This document shows, piece by piece, positions 45,488 through 56,249 of a DNA stretch of 64,000 nucleotides; position 1 is the first letter of the stretch, and every line of letters begins with the position of its first letter. The stretch is taken from the NCBI GenBank assembly GCA_026122225.1, contig JANEZZ010001902.1:1736001-1800000 (forward strand). Reading direction: 5' to 3'. This DNA comes from Heloderma charlesbogerti (taxonomy: Eukaryota > Chordata > Lepidosauria > Squamata > Helodermatidae). A model generated the notes under the pieces. It searched no databases. It was not told the origin of the DNA and was given only the letters and a program-made list of their open reading frames with translations. Position numbers and translations under genes: made by a program.

Positions 45488-45729
45488 TCTTGTCTCTCAT
45501 CTTTAACACAGGGATGTTAAAATGGTTGCTGAGAGGATGACTGAGGCAATGTATGCGAAGCCCTTTGAGCAGTCAGGAAAATAATTATTTTCAGTAAGAT
45601 ATTGTAGAGGTAAAGGGAAAAGTGTGTTCTTGATAAACAAGTGGAAATAATAGTATATGGATAACTAACTGGAAGAGAAGAAAAGAGGAGACTTTGGTGG
45701 AATATGCTTTAGTATCTTGCACTGTAAAT

Positions 45730-48490
45730 TGCAATGAAGTGGGGGAGTGATATCAGTTGCAAGGATGTTGGTGCTGTTCCCTTTTCTGCTTTGCCCCCTA
45801 CTAGCCTCAGTAACCTTGGGGGCTTATCTGCAGTCCTCCCCTCAAGTATGCAAGTGCTGTTAACAAATGCCAAGTCAGCCAAAGGGAAGGAAGCATTTCT
45901 CTCTGACTTAATTGTGGAAGAACATGCTGACCTGGCTTGTGTCACCAAAGCCTGGTTTGACTAAGGGGGAGGTGTTAGCTTCTCCCAAATGTGTCCTCCT
46001 GGTTATCTTGTATAGCACCAAGATAGATGGGCAGTGTGTGTGGGGTAGACTTGGACTATAAGGGTTCTGTTTTGTTTTTTGTTCAGGATCCCTCTCCAAC
46101 AGTCAGCTAGTTTTTAAGTGTCTGTACCTGGTGTTAGAAACCAAAGATAGGATTGGGATTCTGTTGCTGGATCATTCACCCTGCTGCCTAACAGTCTCCC
46201 TGCTTGAGCTGATGGCGGTGGTCTCAAGCATGGTGTTGCGGATCCAAAGGCTCGTGGTCTTAGAGAACTTTAACATTTATGCCAAGGCTAACTTGCCAGG
46301 TGTGGCATAGGATTTCAATCACTCCTAAATGGTCTTGATTCAGTTGTAGAGCTCAGAACTTGGTGTGCTGAGGGTGCTGACATAAGTTGATGATTAGAAT
46401 GCAAAAGGTGGAAGACTCATAACAAACCTCACCCAATACAGGTAAGAATCCATCTTTGATGTTACTCTGTGGCAGTGATGATGGCAAGGAAATCTTATTT
46501 CTCCCGCCATCTGGTCAATATCATTCAGCTGAGTTTTTTCAGGTTGTAAAGGCCCTTCTTTGTTTAGGCCTTGGTGTAGAACAGCTGGAGCCCTTGAATA
46601 CCTACTGTGACCAGTTTGCTTATTTTGCAGATAAAGTTGCTTGCAGCTTAGATGCCATAGTTAGATGGCATAGTTTTGACAGAATCCAATATGGATGGAG
46701 CTAGAGTCTAGTCATGTTATACTTTCCAGCTTGTACAGCCTGAGGATGTGGAAAAACTGCTTAGAGGTTTGAGGCCTTTCATGTTCCCTTGATGCTTGCC
46801 CATTCTGGATACTGAAATCTGCCAGAGCTGAGTTAGGGATATGGAGGTCAGAGGTGGTGAATACCTCTTTGAAAGATGGTATGGTCCCCACTACATTGAA
46901 GGAGACAGTGGTAAGGCCTTACGAAAGAAACCAAATTTAGATTCAATGGTTTGGGATAATTACTGCCCGATGTCTAATCTTCTGTTCTTGGGCAAGGTAT
47001 TAGAGCATTTGGTGGCTTCCCTGCTTGAGGCAGTGTTGCATGATGCTTATTTAGATCTGTTCCAAGGTGGTTTCAGACCCAGGTTTGGGATGGAAACTAC
47101 CTTGGTCACCCTGGTGGATGACATATGCTAGGGAATAGATGAAGGAATGTGACCCTCTTGGTTCTTCTGACCTCTTGGCAGCTTTTGATACCACTGACCG
47201 TGGTATTCTTTTGGACTATCTATCTGGATTGGGCTTGGGAGGCATGACGTTATGGTGGTTTGGGCCCTTCCTGGAGGATTGCTCCAAGAAGGTAGTTCTG
47301 TGGGACTGGGATGCCACAAGGTTCTGTTTTGTCCCTGATGCTTTTTACTCGCTACAGGAAACTGATGGGGGCATTCATCCAAAGGACTGGGCTGAGGTGT
47401 CATCGATATGTAGATGACACTCAGCTCTACATTTCATTTCCATCTACTCATGCCAGGGAGAATGTGGAACTCTGGAACCGGTCCCTGGAGGCATTTTGGG
47501 GATGGATGATGGCAAATGAGATGAAACTTAATCCAGACAAGACAGAAGTAGCGTGGGTAGGAAAACCAGCTTCTCTGGAAGGAGGTTTGCAACTGGTCCT
47601 AGACAGGGTTTCACTCCCCCTGAAGGACCAAGCACTGAGTTTGGCAGATCTCTTGGACTCAGTGCTAACTAGGGAAGTTCAGGTGGTGGCGGCCAGGAGT
47701 GCTTTTTACCAGATTAGGCTGGCACACCAAGTGTGTCCCTATTCGGAGAGAACAGACCTTGCTTCAGTTATCCATACTCTAGTGACATCTATCTAGGCTG
47801 CATTATTGTAATGTGCTCTATGTAAAGCTGCCTTTAAAGACTGGTTGGAAACTTCAACTGATGCAAAATGCCAGTATTGGTAGGTGCTGGAGGGATCAGA
47901 TCATTTTACACCTATGTTGTACCCGCCGCACTGGTTGCCAGGCTCAAAATCCAGGCTCAATTTAAAGTGACATTGGCCCTTACAGCCCTAAATGTTTTGG
48001 TTCCAGGTTACTTAAAGAAACACCTTCACCCATATCAACCTGCCCACACTCTTGAGATCAACATCAGAGGCCCTGCTTGTGTGCCTGCTTGTCAAATTAG
48101 ACTGGTAGACATGAGAGATTGGGCCTTCCCATTAACGGCCCCTCATTTATGAAACTCTGTTCCAATTGATGTCTGCTAAGCCTCTGCCCCGATCATTACA
48201 GGCTTTCAAATGGGCCCTAAAGACTTATTTATTGGTCTATTCATTGGTCTAATCAGGTCTTTATATTTTATCCGTACACCACCCTGAGATCTTAATGACC
48301 TTGGGTGGGATACAAATGTTTGAAATATATGGTGCCACTGTATATACAGTGTCATCTGGTTTTAATTCTGATTTTAATAGTTTAATTTAGATTATTGTCT
48401 TATTAATCTTATCATGGTTTTATTTTGCCTTTGAATTTTGTACACCGCCTTGGGTGGGTTTTCCCTTAAAGTATGCCTATCCAACTTAAG
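45730..48490 (+). mobile_element. L2-type LINE, 2.7 kb, degenerate
   Basis: Retains parts of all domains in order. The endonuclease N-terminus (LLTNAKSAKGKEAFLSDLIV, then ADLACVTKAWF) is at 45850-45960. The EN/RT linker with AYFADKVACSLDAIVR is near 46620-46670, and WDNYCPMSNLLFLGKVLEHL at 46950-47010. FQGGFRPRFGMETTLVTLV is near 47060-47115, and AAFDTTDRGILLDYLSGLGL near 47180-47235. QGSVLSLMLF is near 47315, YVDDTQLY near 47408, and the C-terminal ERTDLASVIHTLV at 47750-47790. The 3' untranslated region reaches about 48490. It is longer than the other L2 copies here, but many stops and frameshifts break it. Confidence 0.85.
45734..48152 (+). pseudogene. L2-type endonuclease-reverse transcriptase, broken
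   Basis: Readable pieces: 45734-45964 (EN), 46441-46704 (linker), 46841-47131 (RT fingers), 47139-47310 (palm, first aspartate), 47311-47796 (palm with YVDD, thumb) and 47868-48152 (C-terminal extension). The first catalytic aspartate (AAFDTTDRG) and YVDD are still present, though in different frames, so the protein is not expressible as one chain. YVDD in place of YADD is a known conservative variant of this box. Confidence 0.8.
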
Positions 48491-48588
48491 ATAAAGTCAA
48501 AACTGTATCATTAGTTTTTGCGAACTGTAACTAAATTCATGAGATGAAGAGATCAGATGGGGAAGCTGGCATTCTTGAATTTGGGAAG

Positions 48589-48785
48589 GGGCCATAGTTT
48601 GGTGATAGTGCACATGCTTTGCATGCAGAAAATACCAAATTTAATTCCTGGTATCTCCAAAAAGGATCTTGGGTAGCAGCAGGTCTATGAAAGACCCTTG
48701 CCAGAGAGCCCTTGTAGGGAGTGCTGGGCTTGAAGGGCCACTGGTCTGACTCAGTATAAGACAGTTCCATATGTTCATCATTTGG
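48589..48785 (+). mobile_element. tRNA-derived SINE
   Basis: The head has an A-box-like tttggtgatagtgcacatg and a B-box-like aaatttaattcctgg, spaced as in a tRNA. The body is gaaagacccttgccagagag and ggccactggtctgactcagt, ending at ataagacagttccatatgttc. A partial relative lies at 56030-56190. Confidence 0.75.
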
Positions 48786-48799
48786 GCATAGTGGAAATA

Positions 48800-49740
48800 A
48801 GCCAAGGTAACAATCAGAGACAAGCAAAATAGGAATGTCCTGGGACATCAAAACATAAACACAAAACTATTGCTCTAGTGCTAATATGGCTACTACATAC
48901 AAGGAAACAGGGAGACACTCCCCCTTATAGCAAGAAAACTAACTACAATCCTTATTCAGGTACTTGGATATATTTTCACATTTATTAACATGTTACGAGT
49001 CTTCCTATTCCAATTATTGTTTGAATACAGGGGCAGGGGGATGAATTGTAACCCTTAGATCAGGGACCGAATGTCCATGAAAGGTGAAATACTCCTCTGT
49101 TTGTTTCTGCATGACTACAATATGCAGCGTTTGTCCATTCATTGTCTGATGCAGGGCCTATCCCTTTTTGGTGAGTATTTATATGATACATGGTATGCTG
49201 GTGAATTAATTTGTAATGGCGTGGTTGATATGATTACATCTGGTCTATTTTCAAAATTGACATTGTGGGTGGCTGGTTCCTTGTTTGGTGTGTCTGTTCT
49301 GTGATCGATGGCTGTTGCTATGTAGATACTTCAGACCAAAGGGCTGGGCCTTTCCCCTAGGGCCTCATGAAAACCCTGGGGTGCCTGATAAGCCTAATAG
49401 CTGTTTTTGAATAAGCTAATCTGTCTATCTAGTTCTGATTGCTAGATTTAGGTTCCTGGTTAAACTGATATCAGATTATATTATACATTCTATAAGGCAT
49501 CTAGAAAATACAAATTTCAACTTCAAAATGTAACTGACACATCTAAAATTCAGTTTAAGACTGAGAATGGCAGAATATAATTGCAATTCTTCATTAAATA
49601 TAATCAGACCCTTCCCCCAGAAATCATTTTACTTTAAAGCATTGTATATGTTTGAAAAAATTATTCTACCTGCAGTCTCTAGCTTTTTTCAAAACTCAGT
49701 CTTGAACTGAAGAAACATTATGACATAAATTCTTGAAAAT
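48800..49740. other. Unassigned sequence
   Basis: No recognised feature. A 77-codon plus frame (49071-49304) resembles nothing known to me. Confidence 0.35.
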
Positions 49741-49744
49741 TTAT

Positions 49745-50000
49745 GGTGGAATACTAGACATGTCTACTCAGGTGTAAGTCCCATTGAGTTCAATGGGGCT
49801 TATTTCCAGGTAAGTCGGTATAGGACTGCAGCCTCACAGTGCAATCCTGTGCATATTTACTCAGAAGTTAAGCCCAACCATGTTCACTAGGACTTATCCC
49901 CAGGTAAATGTGACTAGGATTACAATTTTACAATGGACTCCTATACCTGTCTGCTCAGAAGTAAGTTCCACTGAGTTCAATGGAATTTATTTCCACATAC
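49745..50000. mobile_element. Cluster of short MITE copies (agtcccattgagttcaatgg type)
   Basis: Two or three adjacent copies: gtaagtcccattgagttcaa at 49772, tccaggtaagtcggtatagg at 49805, cagtgcaatcctgtgcat at 49836, and gtaagttccactgagttcaa at 49961. The family's inverted halves (agtccca...ctcccaggtaag) are readable throughout. Probably tandem or nested insertions. Confidence 0.6.
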
Positions 50001-50334
50001 GTGGGTATCAGATTTTAACCCCAGACTCCTTTTTAGGTATTGATATTATGTTTCTCCAATTCAAGACTTGGTTTCAGTAGAAGTGAGGGAGGGGGAGGAT
50101 AAATTTTAGTTACTGGATATTTCTACTTGATATCTGGATCTTTGGTTTGGATTAGAGCTTCCTTTCACATCTTTTAGCAAGGGAACACTTTTTAAAAGCA
50201 TTCTGCATGCACATTTATGTGACTTCTATGTAGTTCTTCCCTATATTACATAGTACTGGAACCAAAGGCTTAAAGCAAAAATAAAAATCTTACTGTAGAA
50301 ATGTAGATACCTGCCTCTCTTTTTTGGACTTGTG

Positions 50335-50460
50335 CAAAAGTGGAAGATCACACATATAGCATCTCTACACCAGCCTAAAATCCCGCATTTAAAATGGGGT
50401 TTTCTGCTTCCTTTTAAAATGCAGGATCATGACGGACTACCTTTACATATGCTTCGTTCC
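50335..50460. mobile_element. Short repeat with atttaaaatgg hairpin, copy 2
   Basis: agcatctctacaccagccta, gcatttaaaatgggg and ccttttaaaatgcaggatca correspond to 33860-33970. The downstream taggatgg-type motif (actagatggtgctgtggt at 50519) links it to the older repeat at 19.1 and 20.3 kb. Confidence 0.5.
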
Positions 50461-50549
50461 CCCCTACCCCCTCCTTTCCCTTCTTATCTGAGTCTTCCAT
50501 ATGTTTCATTATATAGCCACTAGATGGTGCTGTGGTCTAGCTCCTCTTA

Positions 50550-51270
50550 TTGCAGGTGTTCCTCTTTTCATGAGGAAACTCAAGTGCGGTAATTTGATAG
50601 GTCATTATCTCCAATTGTTTTAAGAATGGAATAAAGGTCATTTAATGTGGGAGATGCACTGGAGGTTGATGATGTCATCTAAAGGACCTGCAAATTTCTG
50701 TGAGTAACCATTCTCAATAGCAGGATAAAAGCTCCACGTGAAGAAGCCCTTAACACTTCTTCCCCAGTCATCAGCTCTGAAGATTATTTTATGGTACCAC
50801 TGTGCACGGCCCCCCACTTCACTTCAGATGCTGCTTCAGACCTTCTGAAGGAGCCCCACTTCACTTTGGAATGATTCAGACCCAACCTGCTTCACTTCGG
50901 TTTTGTATCCAAAACAAAATTTGGATATCCGAATCTTTCAGATTTGATGTTTTCCAATTGACTTGCATTGGAAAGCAGAAATGGCCATAACTTTTTCAGG
51001 TACAATGATAAATACATGAGCTTTGGGGACCTGTCAGTCCCCATGGAGGGGATTTCACCTGCCAAAGTTCAGACAGTTTGCCCTAGTAGTTTTTGTGCTA
51101 GGCATAGATAAAATGTGCTATTCTCAGAAACTCAAACGAAAGGTCATAAAGGGATAATTGGAAAAGTTAGGTGTTTAAATGGTGATTAGGAGGAAGTCAC
51201 TACCTAATCTCTGGTGTAGGCTGAAGTGCAAATAACTCCTCTCCCCTTTCCTACTCAGCTTCACAGTGGA
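50550..51270. other. Unassigned sequence
   Basis: No recognised feature. Confidence 0.35.
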
Positions 51271-51277
51271 TGACTTG

Positions 51278-51362
51278 CATTAGATTCCTGCATTGAGCAG
51301 GGGCTTGGACTTGATGGTCTTATAGGCCCCTTCCAACCCTACTATTTCATAATTCTATGACA
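51278..51362 (+). mobile_element. CR1-type 3' tail
   Basis: ttcctgcattgagcagggg, cttggacttgatggtcttat and ccttccaaccctact, then attctatga, form the conserved CR1 terminus. The first part matches the end of the 5S-derived SINE at 31735-31755, so this may be the tail of another copy of that SINE whose head is lost. Confidence 0.65.
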
Positions 51363-51600
51363 TCAGGCTCTCTTTGGCTGAATGGAATACATATTACCTG
51401 GGAAAACAGGCTGGCAGACAGGCTGTGCTATGTGCTTCTTTCAACAGAAACTCTCAAAGCAAAGAGTTCACTGGTTGCACAGAATTGCATGCAATCTAGG
51501 CAATGGGCAGCCCCAATGCCAAGACCCCAAAGATGCTTCATTGCATCTTGCTTTGCCACACAGTGTAGTATTATATCTAAATAATGTATATTAATATGTA

Positions 51601-51813
51601 CAGTCAGGGCCAGAAATATTGGAACAAGGATAACTGTTTTGGCAGTTGGCCTCTGTACACGACCACATCGAAGTTGAAAGGAAACATACCCAGATGGGAG
51701 CGAAGACAGGACTTTCAGCTGTAATTCAAGGGGTTTGACAAAAGTGGGGCACTAACCATTCAGGAAGTACAGCCAGTGGCATACACACATGCCCGTCGTT
51801 GGTGGCTCATAAG
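51601..51813 (-). mobile_element. Tc1-like transposon, 3' part with terminal repeat
   Basis: cagtcagggccagaaatatt directly after a TA at 51599 is a Tc1/mariner-type terminus. The stretch to 51813 is the noncoding 3' end of the element whose transposase lies at 53069-53515. The two parts are separated by the hairpin-array insertion. Confidence 0.7.
51806..51813. repeat. 8-bp target duplication, left (outer element)
   Basis: ctcataag, repeated exactly at 53061-53068. Confidence 0.92.
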
Positions 51814-53060
51814 TAGGGATGTACGAAAGTCACTTAACTTTTCGAAGGGTGACATTTGCAGTGTGCGGGAAGTGCTCCGTCCCTCCCTCCCTCCGAAATT
51901 CTGTCTGGCCGGCTCGGCTCTGCGGAGATTCTGCGGAGTTGCCGGCCAGGGCCGCCCGCAGCTAGACATCCGGCCACTGGGCAGCCTGCAGGGATGAAAA
52001 TGGCGGATGCCGTAGTCACCACCATTTGCGTCCCTGTATTTTGCCGTGATAGGCTACGTAAATATTTACGTAGCCTATCATGTATAGGCTACATAATATA
52101 GTTCCTTTTTTTTTCGCCGTAAATATTTACATAGGCTAAAACGGCAAAAAAAGGGGGACGCAAATGGCGGCCGCCATAGCCGCTGCCATTTGCATCTGCT
52201 GTTTTGTTTTTTGCCGTGATAGGCTACGTAAATAGTTACGTAGCCTACCATGGCCTCTGCAGGGACGCAAATGGCATCCCTGCAGAGCCTATCACGGCTA
52301 TAATGAGGAATCGAATGGCGGCCGCAGATGCGGCCGCCATTCGCAAGTCAGTGCGGATGTAGGGTTGGCGGAGAATTTCTCCCCGAAACTTCGGGGGGCC
52401 GAGCGCCAACGTGTTCAGCCCCCCGAACAAGTTTTGGGGAGAAATTCTCTGCCCCCCCTGCCCCCCGCACCCCCCTGGGACAGGACTTACCTTTGCCGAA
52501 TGTCCCTCCCAGCGGCGGGTCTGGCCGGCGGTTCGGCGGGTGTTCGTCCGGGGCGGTAGCGGCAGCTGGTCTTTTGACCGGCTGCCACAGCTGCCATTCC
52601 AATGGAAGAAAAAAAAAAAACAACGCCCCCGTGATAGGCTACGTGACGATTAACGTAGCCTATCATGGCTGACTTTGCAGATCTAGCCATGATAGGCTAT
52701 GTTAATCATCACGTAGCCTATCACGGGGGCGTTTTTTTTAACTTTTTAGTTCGCGGCCGGGCGAGGCGCCTCCTCCCTGGCCTGAATTTCGGCCGGGCGA
52801 GGCGGGAAGCCTTCCCCCCCTGGCCTGAACTTCGCGGGGGGAGCAGCGAAGCGCCTCCCCCCCACCGCGAACAAGCTTTGAGGACAGGTAAGGGACTTTC
52901 GTGCACCCCTATGCCGACAGCAGCAGGTAAGTGCTCTGTTTCACGTGCCTTTCATGGGAAGGAGTGGCAGGGGCCTCTGTTCCACCATGGATTTCGGGGG
53001 GCCGAATGCACTGGCATTCGGCCTCACCGAGATCCGTGGCGGAATTCTCTGACATTCCTA
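51814..53060 (+). mobile_element. Hairpin-array element, copy 5 (hAT-like, 1247 bp, with nested relative)
   Basis: It runs from TAGGGATGTACGAAAGTC to TTCTCTGACATTCCTA with a perfect 8-bp duplication, inserted in a Tc1-like element. The left half has the GC-rich domain (gcggagattctgcgg), a gtgataggctacgtaaa...tacgtagcctatcatg hairpin (52045-52082), a gcaaatggcggccgcc...gcatttgc hairpin (52160-52194), another gataggctacgtaa hairpin (52218-52254) and cggccgcagatgcggccg (52319-52336). The right terminal domain (52912-53060) matches copy 4. The middle, 52360-52911, is a second element. No protein is encoded. Confidence 0.9.
52360..52911 (-). mobile_element. Nested hairpin-array element (relative of the 25.7-kb copy)
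   Basis: It runs from TAGGGTTGGCGGAGAATTTC to GACTTTCGTGCACCCCTA and is the inverted counterpart of 25694-26443. Shared features are the ccgaaacttcggggggcc pair, the ccggtcaaaag/cttttgaccgg region, the 99-bp double hairpin around agatct (52629-52727) and the GC-rich aggccagg/gcgaggcg units. Its flanks, tgcggatg and tgccgaca, match at 5 of 8. Copy 4 (gcgcggacgg at 39110) supports tgccgaca as the original target. Confidence 0.75.
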
Positions 53061-53068
53061 CTCATAAG
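53061..53068. repeat. 8-bp target duplication, right (outer element)
   Basis: ctcataag, identical to 51806-51813. Confidence 0.92.
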
Positions 53069-53520
53069 TAATGGACAAACCAACATCATTTCAAAGTTAA
53101 GGATCACCTTTAATACCTGGATGAAAATCCTTTGCAGTCAATGGCTGCCTGAAGTCTGGAACCCATGGACATGACCAAATGCTGAGTTTCGTCCCTCAAG
53201 ATGTTTTGCCAGGCCTTTACTGCAGCTGCCTTCAGCTGCTGCTTGTTTGTGGGTCTTTTTGCCTTCAGTCTTGTCTTCAGAAAGTGAGAAGCATGCTCTA
53301 TTGGGTTGTCAGTCAGGTGACTGACTTGGACATTAAAGAACATCCCACTTCTTTGCCTTGAGAAACTCTTGGGTAGCTTTTGCTGTATGTTTTGGGTCAT
53401 TATCCATCTGCAATATGAAGCGGCATCCTATCGGTTTGGCAGCATTCGGCTGAATCTGAGCAGGAAGTATAGTCCTGTACATTTCAGAATTCATCCTGCT
53501 GCTTTTATCAGCAGTCAGGT
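53069..53520 (-). pseudogene. Tc1-like transposase, C-terminal half
   Basis: On the minus strand, the stretch reading LQMDNDPKHTAKATQEFLKA near 53400 is the second catalytic aspartate region of Tc1-type DDE transposases. NPIEHASHFLKTRLKAKRP near 53300 carries the final glutamate, and the C-terminal helix reads LKAAAVKAWQNI near 53215. A frameshift lies between KKWDVL and NPIEH near 53335. The N-terminal DNA-binding half and the first aspartate region are missing beyond a CA microsatellite at 53533. It is not functional. Confidence 0.85.
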
Positions 53521-53531
53521 CATTCATATAT

Positions 53532-53532
<1 letters not shown>

Positions 53533-53583
<51 letters not shown>
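53533..53583. repeat. (CA)n microsatellite
   Basis: About 25 CA dinucleotides at the point where the Tc1-like homology ends. Confidence 0.97.
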
Positions 53584-53584
<1 letters not shown>

Positions 53585-53632
53585 GTGTTTGTTGTGTCTT
53601 GATTGCAGCTTCAAATATGACTTATTCATTAA

Positions 53633-53760
53633 TTATTTTATTTATTTAAAACATTTCTAGGCTGCCTTTCAGGGCAGAAGCCCTCCCAAAGCAGCTTACA
53701 ACAATAAAATCCGATACAGTAAAAACCATATAGTGATTTGTTTTTAATGGAAAAGATGGA
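53633..53760 (-). mobile_element. Antisense L2-type LINE tail
   Basis: atttatttaaaacatttc, aggctgcctttcagggcaga and agccctcccaaagcagctta match 58470-58530 (gccacctttcagggcagaag, ccctcccaaggcag), where the same tail joins recognisable L2 coding sequence. Confidence 0.65.
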
Positions 53761-54034
53761 AGAAGCACTTGGACAATTAAAGCGGTTACAAGTGAAAGAC
53801 AATGTCATTTGATATCGCCCCCCCGGCCCCAATTCTGTAAAAGTGGCAAGGCATGGTAAAAGCTTCGTCTGGAAGCATTGCATGAGATGTACATGCATGC
53901 GTGAGCTGTCCCTCTGAAAGGAGAGCTCCACAACAAAGATGCTGTTTTCTATCCAAATGGAATAAACTACACCAAGAGTGTAATTTCAGGTGTACCCCCG
54001 CCGCCGCCAAAAGAGCAACTTCTTGATATTATGA

Positions 54035-54185
54035 TTCTGTACCAGCCTTCCTCAACCTAAGTCCATCCAGATGTGCTTGACTACAGCTCCCATCAGTCCC
54101 AGGTAACATGCCCAATTGTCAGGGGATGATGGGTGTTGTAGTCTAAAACATCTGGAGGGATCTAAGTTGGGGAAGGCTGCTCTGT
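54035..54185. mobile_element. Palindromic MITE, second copy
   Basis: ccagccttcctcaacctaag, catccagatgtgcttgacta and cagctcccatcagtcc are mirrored by gatgggtgttgtagtc, taaaacatctggaggg and gttggggaaggctg. It is a relative of 21575-21715 with longer outer arms. Confidence 0.7.
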
Positions 54186-54189
54186 ACTA

Positions 54190-55097
54190 TGGCCTCTTCC
54201 TCTCCCTAACATTCTTTTGTTAAAAAATATGATTCGGTTGAATGGTTTATTGGGTGTTAAATTATTTTCTGCCAATATGTCATTTGAGATACAGCTGTCA
54301 CATCCCAAATTGTACCTGTAAAAATTTAAGAGAAATAATACCAATGGCTCTGTCTTATTTTGCCTTTAAAAGAAAAACAAACCCAATGCTTTTTGACCCC
54401 TCCCAAGCCTTTTCCCTCTTGGAAGCTATTTTTGGCATTTGTTCCTTGGATATTCATGCTCTTCCATGTCATTTTGATCTATATAAACAGGAGCGCCCTG
54501 GTTCAAAATATGCAGTTGGCTACTGTGTGGTCTATTTATGCAGACAAGTTCAGTCTGTGGGAAGAACACAACACGAATACACGATGGTGCGTGAAATAGT
54601 TATATTGCATTACGTGTCAGCCAGACCTGTTTGTGTCATGGCAGAACTGAGAGATGAGCAAACACATTTTGGTGCCACAAATGTGTCCAGGAAAGATTTA
54701 TATGAACTTGGCCAGACCAATGGATTGTTGTTTTTTAAAAACAAACAACCACAACATTAATTGCAGTGTGTCGATTTTTTGTGGCTCTTAAGTTTTAAGT
54801 AACATGTCCAAACACGATTTGTATGAAAAGATGCTTACGTTAGCAAAAAAAAAGGCAGCAGTGGATATGAGCCAAAGTGCTACCAGCAGAAAAATGCTTT
54901 GCTTTGTTTTTTGAGGGGCAAAAGTAGGCAAGCTTGCCCAAATAGAACAAATAAACATTTAGTTTGCTGGGGTGGGGTGGGAATGGGGAAATGTATGAAT
55001 AGCTTGATTTTTCAAGTATCTCTTCCTTGGTAATCCAACAGACTCTTAAAATAACACTTGAGTTCTGATTGTGTTTCTTTAAATAACTGCTCTCCTA

Positions 55098-55128
<31 letters not shown>

Positions 55129-55920
55129 TTTAAATAGCAGAAGTTAGCATTTACAAACCAATTACATGGTTTGCCAGTATTACTTGAAAAATGCCATAAA
55201 AAACGGGCAAATCTAAGAAATGCTTCCCAGCAATACATTGCAGGAAAAGAAAATAATGTAAAAAATCACCAAGGTGAAAATACAATGGAAGCCTTATTCT
55301 TGAAGGAGGTTTGTCCAAAGCCAGCTATAAAATTGACAAGGACAGGTACCAATTTATAGCAGGGAGTGTTTATTTCCGGAGCTGTGTTCTTAAATACTGC
55401 ATCGGAGGTATTATAAGTTTCAATAATGTCTGCAGGATTTGCAAGAGGAAATAATATCTTTGTATGCAGAGATTACTGTAGAACAAGTTGGAAAGGAGGC
55501 AATTATAGTGACAGCCTGATGAGCTGAATTCATCCTTCCTCAGCTAAGGTACAGATCAGTAGCTCTTGAAGCTTGAAATCAGGGCATGGAACTTGTGCAC
55601 TAGGGACCTGTCCCATATCTACTGCTGACATGAAAGGGAAGACTGGGAAAATATCAGCTAGCTCCCAATTGTTCCTCATTTTTCCTCTCTTGTATTAAAC
55701 TTTTTCTGGCTGCGCCTGTGTCAGCACCTTGTCTTCTCCTGCTACTGCTTAAAGACAATTTGAGCGCTATCCCTCTCCCCACAATATATGGGAGAGCTAC
55801 TGAAAAGAGCCTACACAGATCAGCAATCTGCAAGAAAATTAACAGCCTCCTTCCTATTCCGTGATCTTACTCCCTAAGTGTATACAGAGCATCTTCATGG
55901 AGATGGCTAAAGGTCAGCGC
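54190..55920. other. Unassigned, with one 172-codon open frame
   Basis: A plus-strand frame at 54242-54760 is open for 172 codons. It has no recognisable domain, no repeat-family wording and no obvious splice context. In about 64 kb of six-frame sequence such a length can occur by chance, so I do not call a gene. Confidence 0.3.
55096..55126. repeat. (ATT)n microsatellite
   Basis: About ten triplets, the last with one substitution. Confidence 0.95.
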
Positions 55921-55929
55921 TTTGCATAT

Positions 55930-56012
55930 ACAATGGGTTGTATTCAGTGTTAAACTGAAGTCCTATTCATTTCAGTGGGTCTACTCTAAGTAGGGCTAAT
56001 ATTGGACACAAC
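55930..56012. mobile_element. Short palindromic MITE, second copy
   Basis: gggttgtattcagtgttaaa is mirrored by gctaatattggacacaacct. The inner cctattcatttcagtggg and tctactctaagtaggg match the family seen at 25070-25162. It directly adjoins a SINE body. Confidence 0.7.
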
Positions 56013-56024
56013 CTAAGGTCCCCA

Positions 56025-56190
56025 TTTTGATCCCTGGCATCTCCATCTAGGACTGGGAAAGATTACTGTCTGCACCCTCGGAGAGCGATTGCCAGTCAGT
56101 ACAGACAATACTGAGTTAGGTAGACCAACGGTAGACTGATACGACAGCCTCCCATGAATACATAGTGCTGACATGCTGATTAATGGACTG
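56025..56190 (+). mobile_element. tRNA-derived SINE, 5'-truncated
   Basis: It retains the B-box-like ttgatccctggcatctcc, then aggactgggaaagattactg, gccagtcagtacagacaata and ctgagttaggtagaccaacg. It is related to 48589-48785, but the A-box head is replaced by the adjacent MITE. Confidence 0.7.
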
Positions 56191-56249
56191 CCATATGTTA
56201 CACCCACATGAATATGCACAACATGAGCCAATGTGTACAATTTTATTTA

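Noticed and set aside
48589..48785. Intact tRNA gene
   Set aside because: A- and B-box-like motifs are present, but no cloverleaf closes and the sequence continues into a SINE body.
54242..54760. 172-codon open frame as a host gene
   Set aside because: No recognisable domain, no signal of codon constraint that I can judge by eye, and no exon-intron context. The length is compatible with chance.
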